DNA of 64,000 nucleotides from Dicyema japonicum (Eukaryota > Dicyemida > Rhombozoa > Dicyemidae). The position numbers were made by a program, and so were the translations under genes. The stretch lies in NCBI GenBank assembly GCA_011109175.1, contig RDEW01000003.1, positions 434,001-498,000 on the forward strand, given 5' to 3'. Positions 46,600 to 56,989 of the stretch are shown one piece after another. The notes beneath the pieces were generated by a model, which had not been told where the DNA came from, did no database searches, and saw only the letters and a list, made by a program, of their open reading frames with translations. How positions within the stretch are numbered: position 1 is the first letter of the stretch; the number at the start of each line of letters is the position of its first letter.

Positions 46600-47890
46600 A
46601 AATAAATTTAATATATTTAATTTTTTGTGTTGTGGAGTATGATGAGATGGATGTTATGATCCGTGGAGTACCCAAAGAGAACCATGTCCATGTGCTGGCA
46701 GCCAATAAGGAGAGACTATATTTACCCCGTGATAAATTCGGCCGTGGACTGTGTGGAGTAGTCCAACTGAGTGAGCGTATCCTAATGCGAATGCACGACA
46801 CCCTGATAGCTGGGTCAAGTGTGTCTGCTAGGAAGCACGCCACAATAACGACCGAGAAAACACGGGCAACTCACCTAGGCACTATCAGACCTTTTTTGTC
46901 TGCTAAGTATGGTGTTGATGATGGTGGGCTAGTAAATGTAAAGGCGTTGATCGAACTACAATATAATAATTTGATGGAGAAGATCAACTTAAAAAGTCTT
47001 CATAAGGTCCTCTTCAGAGCATTGGTCAACCCACATGTCGACCTTAAGTCGTCGACAATATGACTAAAATACGGTGACAACTCACCTCGATCGGAGGCGT
47101 TGTACACATATATGCAAGACCGCAATATTTTTTGGGGTCGATCAACAAATACATGTCCCCACTGTAAGTCAAGGAGCATGTCGGTTGATCATTTAGCCAC
47201 TCGATGTGGATCCATGCTCTGCCACGACTATGTGTGGAGGCATAACGAGGTAGTAAGGAGTCTTCATTTCTACTACAAGTATGGTATTCGCCACACCAGA
47301 AATTTGCGGACTCATAAGGTGCAATCTGTAGTAGAGAACACCAGGGTCCAAATTAAGGTAGACAGTGTTATCCGTACTTTGGTGCTAGTCAGCACAATTA
47401 ACCGGACATTGTGGTACACGAAAAGGAGTCTGGCCAAGTCCTTATCATAGAGGTTGGCATCATGTCTCAAGACCGTTTGCAGACTGTGGAGGTGGAGAAA
47501 AAAAGGAAGTATGACTTTCTTGCAAACGAGATGGGGCAGATGCTTGGTTGCAAGGTCCTCGTTATTCCTATAGTAATGACGTGGGAAGGAATGCAACAAA
47601 GAGCAAGTGGAGATGTTTTACACCCAGACAATAGATTTTTCAGTATAAGAGATATCTGAAGCATGGGTTATCTGAAGCAGTTGGGGGTAGATAGGAAGCT
47701 CAGGCCTATCTACAGTCCACTGTGTTAAAGCGGACCCTAGAGAGCTTGACACTGGAGTATAGGAGGCAGAGCCCTGAGATGACATGTAGGCAGAGGGTTC
47801 AATTGACAAGGCGCTCTTGGAGTTGTTTCAGCAACCAGAATCGAACCTGCCTGAGGAGGCTGGCAAACAGGCAGGCGAGGAAGGTTGTTG
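46600..47890 (+). mobile_element. R2-like retrotransposon, 5'-truncated copy nested in the hAT element
   Basis: Frames in order: PRDKFGRGLCGVVQLSERIL, THLGTIRPFLSAKYG, LHKVLFRALVNPHVDLKSS, then YMQDRNIFWG, the CCHC knuckle CPHCKSRSMSVDHLATRC and RHNEVVRSLHFYYKYG. Next come THKVQSVVENTRVQIKVD and the endonuclease-region EKESGQVLIIEVGIMSQDRL with CKVLVIPIVMTWEG. Frameshifts separate the three ORFs 46632-47063, 47100-47450 and 47411-47659. The copy at 31.86-32.27 kb is nearly identical in the shared part. It is the best preserved C-terminal half of this family here. Confidence 0.8.
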
Positions 47891-48027
47891 ATTATTAAAT
47901 ATATTAACTTTTTTATTGTTTGTTAAATAAAGTGGGTTAAAAAGTAAATTAAGTTAGTTTATTTTTAAAGTGGTAAACCTTTGTTCTTTAAAATTTTTAA
48001 AATTACCATGCTCGTTTTTGTTCGTGT

Positions 48028-49135
48028 ATGATTCGTACTTCTACATTAAAAATTCGTCAATATAAAAGTGAACATTTGGCATTTGGATTTATAAAAAATT
48101 CTTTTGAAAATAGACCATATTGCTTACTGTGTAATAAGTCATTATCAAATAATGCAATGAAACCGTCCAAATTGTTGGATCATCTTAGGAGAAAACATTC
48201 GGATAAAAAAGATAAACCATTAGAGTATTTTGAAGAATTAAAAAATTCTTTTCGTAAACAAAAAACGATTGACACTGTTTTTACAAATAGTATTGAAAGA
48301 AACAATAGTTGTTGTTATTTTAAATTATATTTAGGACGACTAATTGCATTCTATAAAATTTCAATGATTATTGCCAAAAATGAGAGTTCCCATGTTTCTG
48401 GTGAATATCTCATTAAACCATCTATATCAGTGATTCCATCAGATCTGATGGGTTTAAATCCCGACGAAATATTAAAGGGTTGACGAAATGTTAGATAATG
48501 TTGAACATATTTCATGTGAAAGGCTTAAAAATACTATTTTTTCGCTTCAAATTGTTGAAAGTCATATATGTAACAACCAATCAATTCTAATAGGATGTTT
48601 CATGTTAATTTATTAAAAGCTTACCCTTTAAAATATTTTGACGATCATGGTCTTCTTACAAAAAATTTATTATTCGTCAAATATTTGGAAACTGATACGA
48701 CTGGATTTTCTATTTTTTCCGTAGTCAAATTATTTTTGGATGACAAGAAGATTCCATATAAAAATTTGGTTTTCATATGAAAATTGTATATAAGAAAAAT
48801 ATTAAAGAGGAATTAATTATGTTAAAATTCAATCCAGAATTAAAACTATATTATAATGATTCACAATCACCCGTTATTTTTTGAAAGAGAGTTATCCAAA
48901 ATTGTGGACAGAAATAGCACAATATTTTTCGACATCATACTGTGTTGAATGCGGATTTAGCATTCTACATCGAATTGTAAATAAAGAACGAAACAAATTG
49001 GATGTGTCCATTAAAGGAGATATCCGGTTAAAAATAACACAGAGAGCCAGATATCGAATCTTTGGTCAAAAAACATCAGTCACAGGGATCCCATGCTATT
49101 TAATTCTTTTTTTTATTATAGATTTATGCTAAGAT
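48028..49135 (+). pseudogene. hAT transposase remnant (BED finger and C-terminal dimerisation region)
   Basis: The first frame (48028-48483) has YCLLCNKSLSNNAMKPSKLL followed by DHLRRKHSDKK, a BED-type zinc finger (Cys2 with His-His), then YKISMIIAKNESSHVSGEYL, as in ZBED5-like transposases. Two broken frames follow. The last (48881-49132) has YPKLWTEIAQYFSTSYCVEC and GFSILHRIVNKERNKLDV, the C-terminal hAT dimerisation block. The catalytic middle part is deleted. Confidence 0.75.
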
Positions 49136-49320
49136 GCCAACTTAACATCGAGTATTCTTTTTTTTTTGACTTGATTATTAACAATGAATTCATTTTAGAT
49201 AGTTAACTAATTTTACTCTGTTCTAAATAAAAAATAATAATGGGGTCGATTAAATTTAGGGGGTCGAAAAAAGTCAAGGGGTCGACGAGTAAAAAAAGGT
49301 TGAGAACCCCTGATTTAAGT

Positions 49321-51285
49321 CATATCTTACTTTATCGGTCATATTAATTAATTTTTATAAAATGCCTAAATCAAAATTGCAAACCAGAAAAAAATTAAAA
49401 AATCATAAGCAATATCCCATGGAATTTGAGAGGGGTGTTAATGGTAGTTTATATTGTCAAAAATTTCAAGTAAATAAAAATTATATGTGGAACAACACCG
49501 GCAATTAATGAACCACAAGTTGGCCGAAATGATGACCAAAGTGAATATTCCATTATACAAAATCTGCGACACTAAGTTTATTGATTTCTTTAAAAAAGTG
49601 GGATATGAATTCCCAGTGAAAGTTACTGTAGAAATTTAGCACATTACCTTATTTCAAATCAAATTACGAGAATTGATTCTATTAGTATAAGAAATGTATT
49701 TTTAATTGTGGATGAGACACAATTTTCGAAAAAAGTATTTTTTTTAATATTATAATGTGACTGTTGAAAATCCTATGATTAAATATTTGATTTAATTTTT
49801 TAAGCTCTTAAAGTTATATTTTTAAGGATATATTTCAATCATTTTTAGGTCATATTTGTGGGTGCCCTAGTCATCAGTGAACTCTTCATTGCGGAACCGT
49901 ATCGTCTACAAGGACTGACTCATCCAACAAAAGATAGAAGATGTAAAAAAGCATCCTTTCGTTTTTTTTCATAACTGTTCTTTACTCTACTAAAGCGAGT
50001 CTCCTGCCTGTGCGGAGCTATAAGTTTTATGGCTCTCACAAAAAGTGAAGTATTGTTGTCGGTATCAATCAAATCCTTAGTCTGTGAGTATTGTGCTACT
50101 TATTTTCACATTTGGCTCCGTCCAGCAAAAATATAGACCGTATCATTACGAATTAGAAAAATAATTGATGCATGCTCCACTGATTTTGTCTACATCGGCA
50201 GACTTGTTGCAAGTCCAACTTACGTAAGCTTATTCTGCTTGTTTCTACAAATCGTCCGGTATCTAATTATCCAAAATGATAAGCACCATAAGATCAGAAT
50301 TATGCCACGTTAAAGACCAGGTAGTCGAGTGGCTAATTGGTCGGAAGGTTGAGGCCACGATGTACCTCGATTGCACCAAATATGTATTCATGATAAATGG
50401 AAGCCTTTGTTTTCATTCTTCTCCTGGGGGAGACTGAAAATTCCAGAAGCCAAGCTAAACCCAAACGAACTAATCATATGTTCCAGGCACACTGAAGCAA
50501 TGACCAACCATGAGCCCAATGTTCCACCCTCTAACCCACAAAAGCAAGTTACATGAGCACGCCACTCGGTTCTTACAAAATGGGGATTCCAGAGGAGTTC
50601 TTTCCAGAAGAAATAATAACTACCAAATTCCCAGAAATGCTTAAACGAGAAAATTTAAATTCTTGAGTTCCTCAGCGACAAGTAGACAGAAATAAATGAT
50701 ATTTTATTAATTTTATACGTTTGAGCACGCTAAGCTGATGAGAGCTGACATCCTGAAAGGTTATTTCTACTGACGATTGCTAAACCAATATTAATAACAA
50801 TTACCGTAGTATTGGTGTCTATAACGACATTCACTTGATTGATTACTCCACCAAAGTCAAATGGGCTTGGGGAAAGAGTGTACAGTATTTGAAGCCTAAG
50901 AAAAAAGTGAGAACTCGCTGTACACTAGAGTCCGTTAGTAATTTATAATACAGTGGGAAGGCACACTCTGTTGACAGACACGTGGGAAGACCTCGCTGGC
51001 GTTGAGTGCACGATCCAATCGGTAAAGCAGTCCGCTGACGAACTCGAGCATCTCGAATTATAAGAGACAAAACTCATAAAAAGCATTTGTTCCAAATGTA
51101 GTGACATTATTAATATCACAACACTGAATTGGCTGACTGTTGATCCCTTTTCTACAAAAAAGTTAAGAAAATTAAAAAAATATTTGATAATTGATTAAAT
51201 ATTTTTTAAATTAAATAAATTAAAATAAATTCTTACAAAAATTGAATTTTAGCATCATTCTGGTAAGAAGTGGTGTATTTGTAGT
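49321..51285. other. Intergenic with SINE pieces
   Basis: A family 3 SINE body (CATCAGTGAACTCTTCATTG, then GCGGAACCGTATCGTCTAC) lies on the plus strand at about 49870-49925. A family 2 SINE head (GTCGAGTGGCTAATTGGTCG) begins near 50325. No gene is recognisable. Confidence 0.45.
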
Positions 51286-51289
51286 TTAC

Positions 51290-51753
51290 CTATATTTTAT
51301 AAATGATTACTGCGGGTAGATATTGCGGAGAATTGATGACCTCCCCAGAATTATACTTTTCGATAATGGACAGGTACTCACTCGTTGGTGAACACGATGT
51401 GATTGAAGTGTCTTTATAATTCGCTTGAATAATAATTACGAAAATACAGGTAGCCTTGCAGAATAGCTCATCTCTCTTGTAGAATAAGTTTTCGTAGTGA
51501 AATTGAACGTTTGAGGATTTGAAGCAATCAATTGTGGTTGTTCTAAGATGGTAGAAAGGAAATCTTACACATTAAGTAAACACGTTCCTTTGCTCTCGTG
51601 TTCTTTGGTTAGACTGTAGGGGCATTCCTTATCGCAACAGCATTGTTCATCGCAGTAATTCAATAGTGCATCACAAAAACACTTTGATTGGAGTGAAATA
51701 TTGATTGACAAAACTGTAAGCACCAATATTATCATTTTGTTGTCTGGTGACAT
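51290..51753 (-). CDS. Small secreted or membrane protein with tectonic-like Cys motif
   Basis: ATG at 51753 starts a signal peptide (MIILVLTVLSINISL). The mature start KCFCDALLNYCDEQCCCDKE resembles the CxCD...CDxxCCCDxxC signature of tectonic-family (ciliary transition zone) proteins. Two short introns, 26 and 24 nt, join it to TTIDCFKSSNVQFHYENLF, ELFCKATSNYKDTSITSC and IIEKYNSGEVINSPQYLP, ending at TAG 51290-51292. At about 134 residues it is much shorter than tectonics. It is either a truncated relative, or further exons exist that I did not find. Confidence 0.5.
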
Positions 51754-51759
51754 TTTAAT

Positions 51760-54320
51760 TTTAAATTATATTGAATAGATTATAATTAATTTAAATATAA
51801 TCAAAAATTAATTATATAAATAATAAATAATTAACTGCGACTTTATTCGCAATATATTGAACTTCTCACAGTCCCTTCCTTGCTAAACGATTATTTATTA
51901 GTTTGCCTGGTAGTGGCTACGGTGACGTTGAGCAAAACCCTTCTGTTCGAAGATTGAAAGACCTCTAACTAAACATTAAGGGATTTCAAGAAATGCTATG
52001 ATTTGACGACTTTATACAAAATAATTATGTGAGTTTTGCTCTCATCCAAGAGTTGATTATCTCTGAAGTCTAAATTCGTGTCTCCTAACAATACACTGAA
52101 CTTACTTCCACCTTTTTCTATGAAAATCTTATTAGGTGGTTATTTTAATCCCTATCATCCTGCCTGGCTATTCTCTAGCGAACCAAATTCTGCATGATGT
52201 GGAAGATTAGTACTCTTTCTGCTCCAAAAATTTATTTTCCGCGGTTTCATCGCTAATCGTGGCCTCTTATTTCCTCCTGAAATTATTAAGACCTACCAAG
52301 CAAACTATTTGGTAGTTGCTTGTTAAGGAAAATCGGGTCAGTTCGCTACAACAGTTCATTTCCAGATACTCGGACTACATTTCTTGGAAAATGGACCCCC
52401 TTTTCTCATGTCCTGGCCCACCATCTGTTTCCCCTCTGCATGGAATCAATCTCTGAGAACGTCCGTCATTGGTATTTACGTTCTTGCTAGCTACTATTTC
52501 CTTCACTTGAAGAGACTGGGGGTAAATAAATATATATTGAGTCATACATTTTCTATGCATGAACCTCATGGAGACCTTCGATCCCTTGGACTAATGCTCA
52601 GAAAATCGCGGCCACACAAAAAGTGATTTTGGAGTGACAGAGAAGTGGTCTACGGACAAAAGAGCATGATACAGACACCCTTGAAATCTAATCCGAAGGA
52701 ATAACGGAGGAGGACTGATCCAACGTGATCAGGAGACAACCCGACCTTTGTGTAGGATCAAGCCAAGCTGAGAGCCTGGAATAAATTTGTGGGATCACGT
52801 AATTTGTATTTTCGATTTAACGGTAGTCTTGGAGTAAAGATTCAATTTATGCGGCGCTGCCCCTCATGATCACTATAGAGACCAATTGGATAAGCCATCG
52901 CGTTTCGAGGTCATCATAGCTTCTGAGCGAGGCAATATGTCCGAGTTTCTTGAGGAAGATCAGGGACTTGCTGCTTATATCTCTAGTTGTTTCTCCAGCA
53001 ATCGCGCGTAAATTATAGTGGTCGAGGCGTCCTCTTTGCTTCCTTGAGCGATTGGGTTTGTTTAAACTTTTGGATGCAACATGTCGACTCTCTGTCTCCC
53101 AACAACATCATTGGGAGTGTAGTAAAGGCACTTTTCGAAGTTCCTAGTTAACACCACATCAAATATCTTGGGAGTAACTTATTGGCTAGCTGTCACTTCC
53201 GTCACATTTAGCTTTTGAATCGATTCTCACACCACAACCTACTTGGTCGAATGTCCCAATGTCATGCTTATAGCAACGGTCCTTAATTCTCTTACCGTCA
53301 TTGGTTAGGGTTTCGATCTTTGAGTAGTTCATTTTCTTAATTACTTCATTAACATGTGTCAGGTGATCAGCCAGTCCCAAGAATAATGTCAGCATCAATT
53401 CGTATTATTACCCGACCCCCAGATGCTTGGGCTTTAGCTCAGATTATATCTGTAAGTCTGTCATTCCCCTGGTGAAGATTAATCCAGTATTTAAAGACCA
53501 ACCGGGATAATGCAAAAATTGAGGGACAACTGAAGATGGAGAATATAAATTGGGCTTCTTCCTCTTAATATCTGTGGTTTGAAGGTTGAGGTAACGACGT
53601 ACCTCTATCAACAGAATATCTGCTTTCATGAGGGTTGAAAGCCCCTGTCTTCCTTCTCGTAAGCATGAAGGAGTCACCGACTCAGGAGACATCAGAAACC
53701 TGCGGTTTTGGACAAAAGAAGGAAGTGATTTTTATTAGTTATTCTATATTAAACAACTAGTAACCCCCATGTCGCTAACAATCTGATAGATCCTGGGGGG
53801 CTTTATACAATTTCTACTGATTAATACGATTTAATAATTGAATTACTCGAACGACCACAAATGTTATTTGACCTTTTTTGAGTAAAAGAAGGCAGCACAT
53901 AGTCTCAACCTCGGGTTATGTTTTGTAAGAAGACAAGTTCAGAGAATAAACACTTTCACTGAAGCGATAGTACTCATAGCCCTTAAAGACACAATCTTAG
54001 GCGTCAATCTCTTCCACGGTCCTCGATCGTTAGCCAACGACTTCATCCGCGGATTTCAACCTTTTCAGTATTTTCTGGTTATTTCTTGGGACAATACGTG
54101 ATTTATCGATTAAACAAAAATTAAAATTCCTTGTTAACCAAAATTAATAAATATTGCCACGTGGTCTTTTGTCATAAGCTCGACAAATATTCAATCATTT
54201 CTGAATAGCCACGTGGTGGTTTGTCGATTTTCTTCTCTTTGCTGAAATACATATTTTTGTATTTTATGATATCATCAGTAATAACGGAATCACTCCAGTT
54301 TTCGGTAGATCCACATTCAC
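51760..54320. other. No recognisable gene; SINE family 2 body near 53570-53700
   Basis: The SINE part reads GAAGGTTGAGGTAACGACG, then GGAGTCACCGACTCAGGAGA. Other ORFs (for example 52384-52626) are unconserved. Two CCACGTGG palindromes lie at 54157-54164 and 54211-54218, 54 bp apart, both flanked by similar sequence. Confidence 0.4.
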
Positions 54321-54324
54321 TTTC

Positions 54325-55274
54325 TTAGAAATTGGAAATAAGTAAACCTTGCAAGTTGGTGGTGAACTCGGCCTGACTGCTCGTGATTTCAGAGACTCGA
54401 CTTTTATAGTGATATTCATAGCTGGTTTTGTCAATTACGAGAATCGAGATCTCAGTCGAACAGTTCCCGATTAACTCAAGAAATTGTTCGTAAGACATAT
54501 CGGATACCAGTTGGTTGTTGATTTCAATCACAACGTCTCCCGTTCGGAGGCCAGCTCTGTACGAAGGAGATTTTTTTATTATATCGCTGACTACAAAATC
54601 AGATTGTAAATTTCTCTTAGAAATAGTGACTCCGAATTTTAGTCCATCATCAATCACGACACGGCACAGTCGGGGTGGTTTCAAATCAAAATTTGTTGAT
54701 TGGGGATAGTTCAATTCAGGTTTGTCAGAGTTTTTCAAATTTTCTAATTTTTCCTGAATTATAATTTGCGGCTTTTCAATTTGTGGCTTTTCATTGTTTT
54801 CTTCATTGGCCACAGATGATTGTGTGTTGTTGGAAGTTTCCTTGATCTCTTCGGCCGGTTTTTCATCGGCCACAGAAATTCTTTGTTGTTGGAAGTTTCC
54901 TTGATCTCTTCGGCCGGTTTTTCATCGGCCACAGGAGATTCTTTGTTGTTGGTAGTTTCCTTGATCTCTTCGGCCGGTTCTCCCCCTGAAGTCGGTTCCA
55001 CAATTCTTTCTACCTTAAATGAGAATTTGTCTTTCTGACTTTTGAATAATTCAATCAAGTCTTCGTGATTCATTTGATTTGAGCTTTTATCGTTAATTGC
55101 AATAATTTTGTCTTTTTCTCTCAATCCTGTAAGTTCAGCATAACTCCCATGTTTTACATTTACAACATAATGTCCATTTTCTTCCTCTTGTGTTATTATT
55201 GATAATCCATATTTCCCATCTTCGACTTGGTCGGGATCAAATTCAAGAACTACAGCTTTCGTTACGGAAATCAT
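54325..55274 (-). CDS. Two-PDZ scaffold protein, NHERF-like, one frameshift in the linker
   Basis: The true ATG is at 55274 (MISVTKAVVLEF). PDZ1 has KYGLSIITQEE as the carboxylate-binding loop, then VKHGSYAELTGLREKDKIIAI. PDZ2 has LKFGVTISKRN, SPSYRAGLRTGDVVIEIN and SYEQFLELI. The linker has three copies of a 21-22 residue acidic unit (KPAEEIKET.NN). The middle copy is one base short near 54872-54880, so the two halves lie in different frames, either an assembly slip or a real lesion. Two PDZ domains in this layout recall NHERF proteins that anchor transporters to the cortex, but no ezrin-binding tail is visible. No introns are needed. Confidence 0.8.
54838..55000 (-). repeat. Coding tandem repeat, about three units of 63-66 bp
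   Basis: The phrase CTTCGGCCGGTTTTTCATCG with the following CCACAG and TTGTTGTTGGAAGTTTCC recurs three times with small changes. It encodes the linker of the PDZ gene. Confidence 0.75.
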
Positions 55275-55384
55275 ATTTAAATTATTTATCAATTAATTTA
55301 AATTAAAAATAAATTTTATAAATTTAATATTTTTAAATAAAAATAATTTTATACAATTTAATATTTTTAAGAACTCCTTGATCT

Positions 55385-55696
55385 GTGCAATATGGGTACC
55401 TCACCATCTCTACCTTCCGCCCAATTATCTTATTATTAGACGAGTTATGGGTGCGAGGGTTGGTTCTTCTCTCCGAAGAGGGAGAAGATTTTATTCCTCT
55501 TAGAGAAGACAAAAAGAGCTGCAATAAGCTCTTCTTAAACAAGAAACTGAGAGACTGTCTGAGCGAAAACGAAGACAAGCTGTTAGAACCGATTAGCAGG
55601 ATTGTGCAGGATCGGGTCAATGGTTTCAGGAGATCAAAGATCCAGGAAACATGTATAAAACTGGGAGAAACGTATCTAAAAAATTTTAAAAAGTAG
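55385..55696 (+). CDS. Unrecognised short ORF, probable partial gene
   Basis: The frame reads FIPLREDKKSCNKLFLNKKL, then SENEDKLLEPISRIVQDRVN and a basic C-terminus KLGETYLKNFKK. It looks coding in composition and is divergent from the PDZ gene, 110 bp away. The start is uncertain, as the first 30 codons are less protein-like and could be intron. I do not recognise the family. Confidence 0.4.
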   Translation: MQYGYLTISTFRPIILLLDELWVRGLVLLSEEGEDFIPLREDKKSCNKLFLNKKLRDCLSENEDKLLEPISRIVQDRVNGFRRSKIQETCIKLGETYLKNFKK

Positions 55697-55789
55697 GAAG
55701 GGTCCGGGTGTGGAGTCCAAACCTTATGATAGGACTCAGATGTAATACCCTCCAGAAAACTTCTTAACTCATAATAAATTTGTTTACAG

Positions 55790-55950
55790 CCAATTAACTA
55801 CATGGCTAATTGGTGTCTATTCACTATATGGAGACTTATCTTATTATTTGACCATTTTGTTGATTAAAAAGTTGAGCTGATGAAGGCCTCTATCCCCTTC
55901 TCGTAGAATAGGCGAGGTGACGACCTCAGGAGGCTTTTGAACAAATTTCT
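55790..55950 (+). repeat. SINE-like repeat, family 2 (decayed)
   Basis: It contains ACATGGCTAATTGG and, further on, ATAGGCGAGGTGACGACC followed by TCAGGAGGC. The order fits the family 2 head and body but identity is low. Confidence 0.3.
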
Positions 55951-56169
55951 GAACAACCCTTGGTGTAGGTTGAATAAATAGTAATAAAACCACAAAAATT
56001 TGAATGGTATATATTCTCCACTGAGGTAGTAATAGATTAACAAGTGAGGACATTATCCAGTCAATCGCGATTAAGAGAACTCTCGAAAGTAGCTTCCAAC
56101 AAACTCGTAGAACTGACGTTCGTAACATCCGCCATTGTGGGAACTCCTTCCAGTGTAATAGAGAAGAGT

Positions 56170-56290
56170 GTGATCATTTTTGGATCCCGGCCAGGCACTG
56201 GGCGCCGACTTAAGACAAGTTGACCACATGACGACTTTTAGATAATCAGGGCTTCTCTAACCATCCCGCTACCTGGGCGCCCGTCATTCT
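56170..56290 (-). repeat. tRNA-derived SINE, family 1
   Basis: The minus strand begins GGCGCCCAGGTAGCGGGATG, and the body contains GTCGTCATGTGGTCAAC and GGCGCCCAGTGCCTGGCCGG. It matches the 5.9 kb copy in body and end. Confidence 0.5.
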
Positions 56291-56299
56291 CTCAACCTG

Positions 56300-56985
56300 C
56301 TAACATTGTAGAATAACCTTGGTTGAACATAACGTCTGATGACAGCGGATCGTGGGTTCCAATCCGAAAGATGGAGTTTTCAGAGAAGGTCAATTCTCGT
56401 TAAACAGATCCACCAATGAGGCGACGAGTCCTTCTGGCATGACAGTTTTTGAAAGGGATCTTCCTACATTGGTGAGATTGCCATTATCAAAACTCTTCCG
56501 CCAAAGAATGAAGTGATGTCCACGCCGGTAAGACGTGCGATAAAAATAGAAGAGGGCGGACCCACTTCTCCACCTCTCTTCGGAAAAGGAAGCCTATAAT
56601 GGACTATTGGAGATAGATTCGGTCGCCACAAGCAGACCTTCTCCCTAGGGTTCGTTCCTTGGACTAATTAGTTAAGACTGTTTTTGCTGGACTTACCAAG
56701 GATTGTAACCCCGGGATTAATGAATAAGCATAACCCCCAATAACCATTAAATTAACCAATGTTATTTTTTATATCATTAATTAGTTCTCTGAGCCTAAAA
56801 TAAAGAGAGAGTCAGACCTCATGGACCTCTTTTCAATCGCATCAATATGCACCATATAATGGTCCCGATAGAAGTGACTTTCCTGGATTTTTAAATTGGG
56901 TCTTTGAACACAGTTTTGAATATCCTCAATTCGCTTCTAACGTGAGAAAACTACCAACTTGGCAAAGGCTAACTGATCGGTTCAA
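56300..56985. other. No recognisable gene
   Basis: Phrases near 56450-56680 (ACTCTTCCGCCAAAGAATG, AAGTGATGTCC, TTGGACTAATTAGTTA) are close to 7440-7640 (ACTCGTCCGCCTAAGGATG, TTGGATTAATTAGTTA). A dispersed repeat of about 200 bp is therefore present at both sites. Confidence 0.45.
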
Positions 56986-56989
56986 ATCT

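Larger units (their letters stand above)
46505..49312 (+). mobile_element. hAT transposon with 8-bp target duplication, carrying a nested R2-like element
   Basis: The ends are CAGCGGTTCTCAACCTGGG (left) and, on the minus strand, CAGGGGTTCTCAACCTTTTT (right), typical hAT inverted repeats. The 8-bp duplication ATTTAAGT flanks both sides exactly (46497-46504 and 49313-49320). Subterminal GGGGGTCGA-type repeats are present at both ends. Inside are an R2-like retroelement (about 46600-47890) and degraded transposase exons (48028-49135). It is internally deleted and cannot encode a working transposase. Confidence 0.85.

Noticed and set aside
52384-52626. Paired plus and minus ORFs near 52.4 kb
   Set aside because: No conserved residues and no splice-compatible extension; probably chance.
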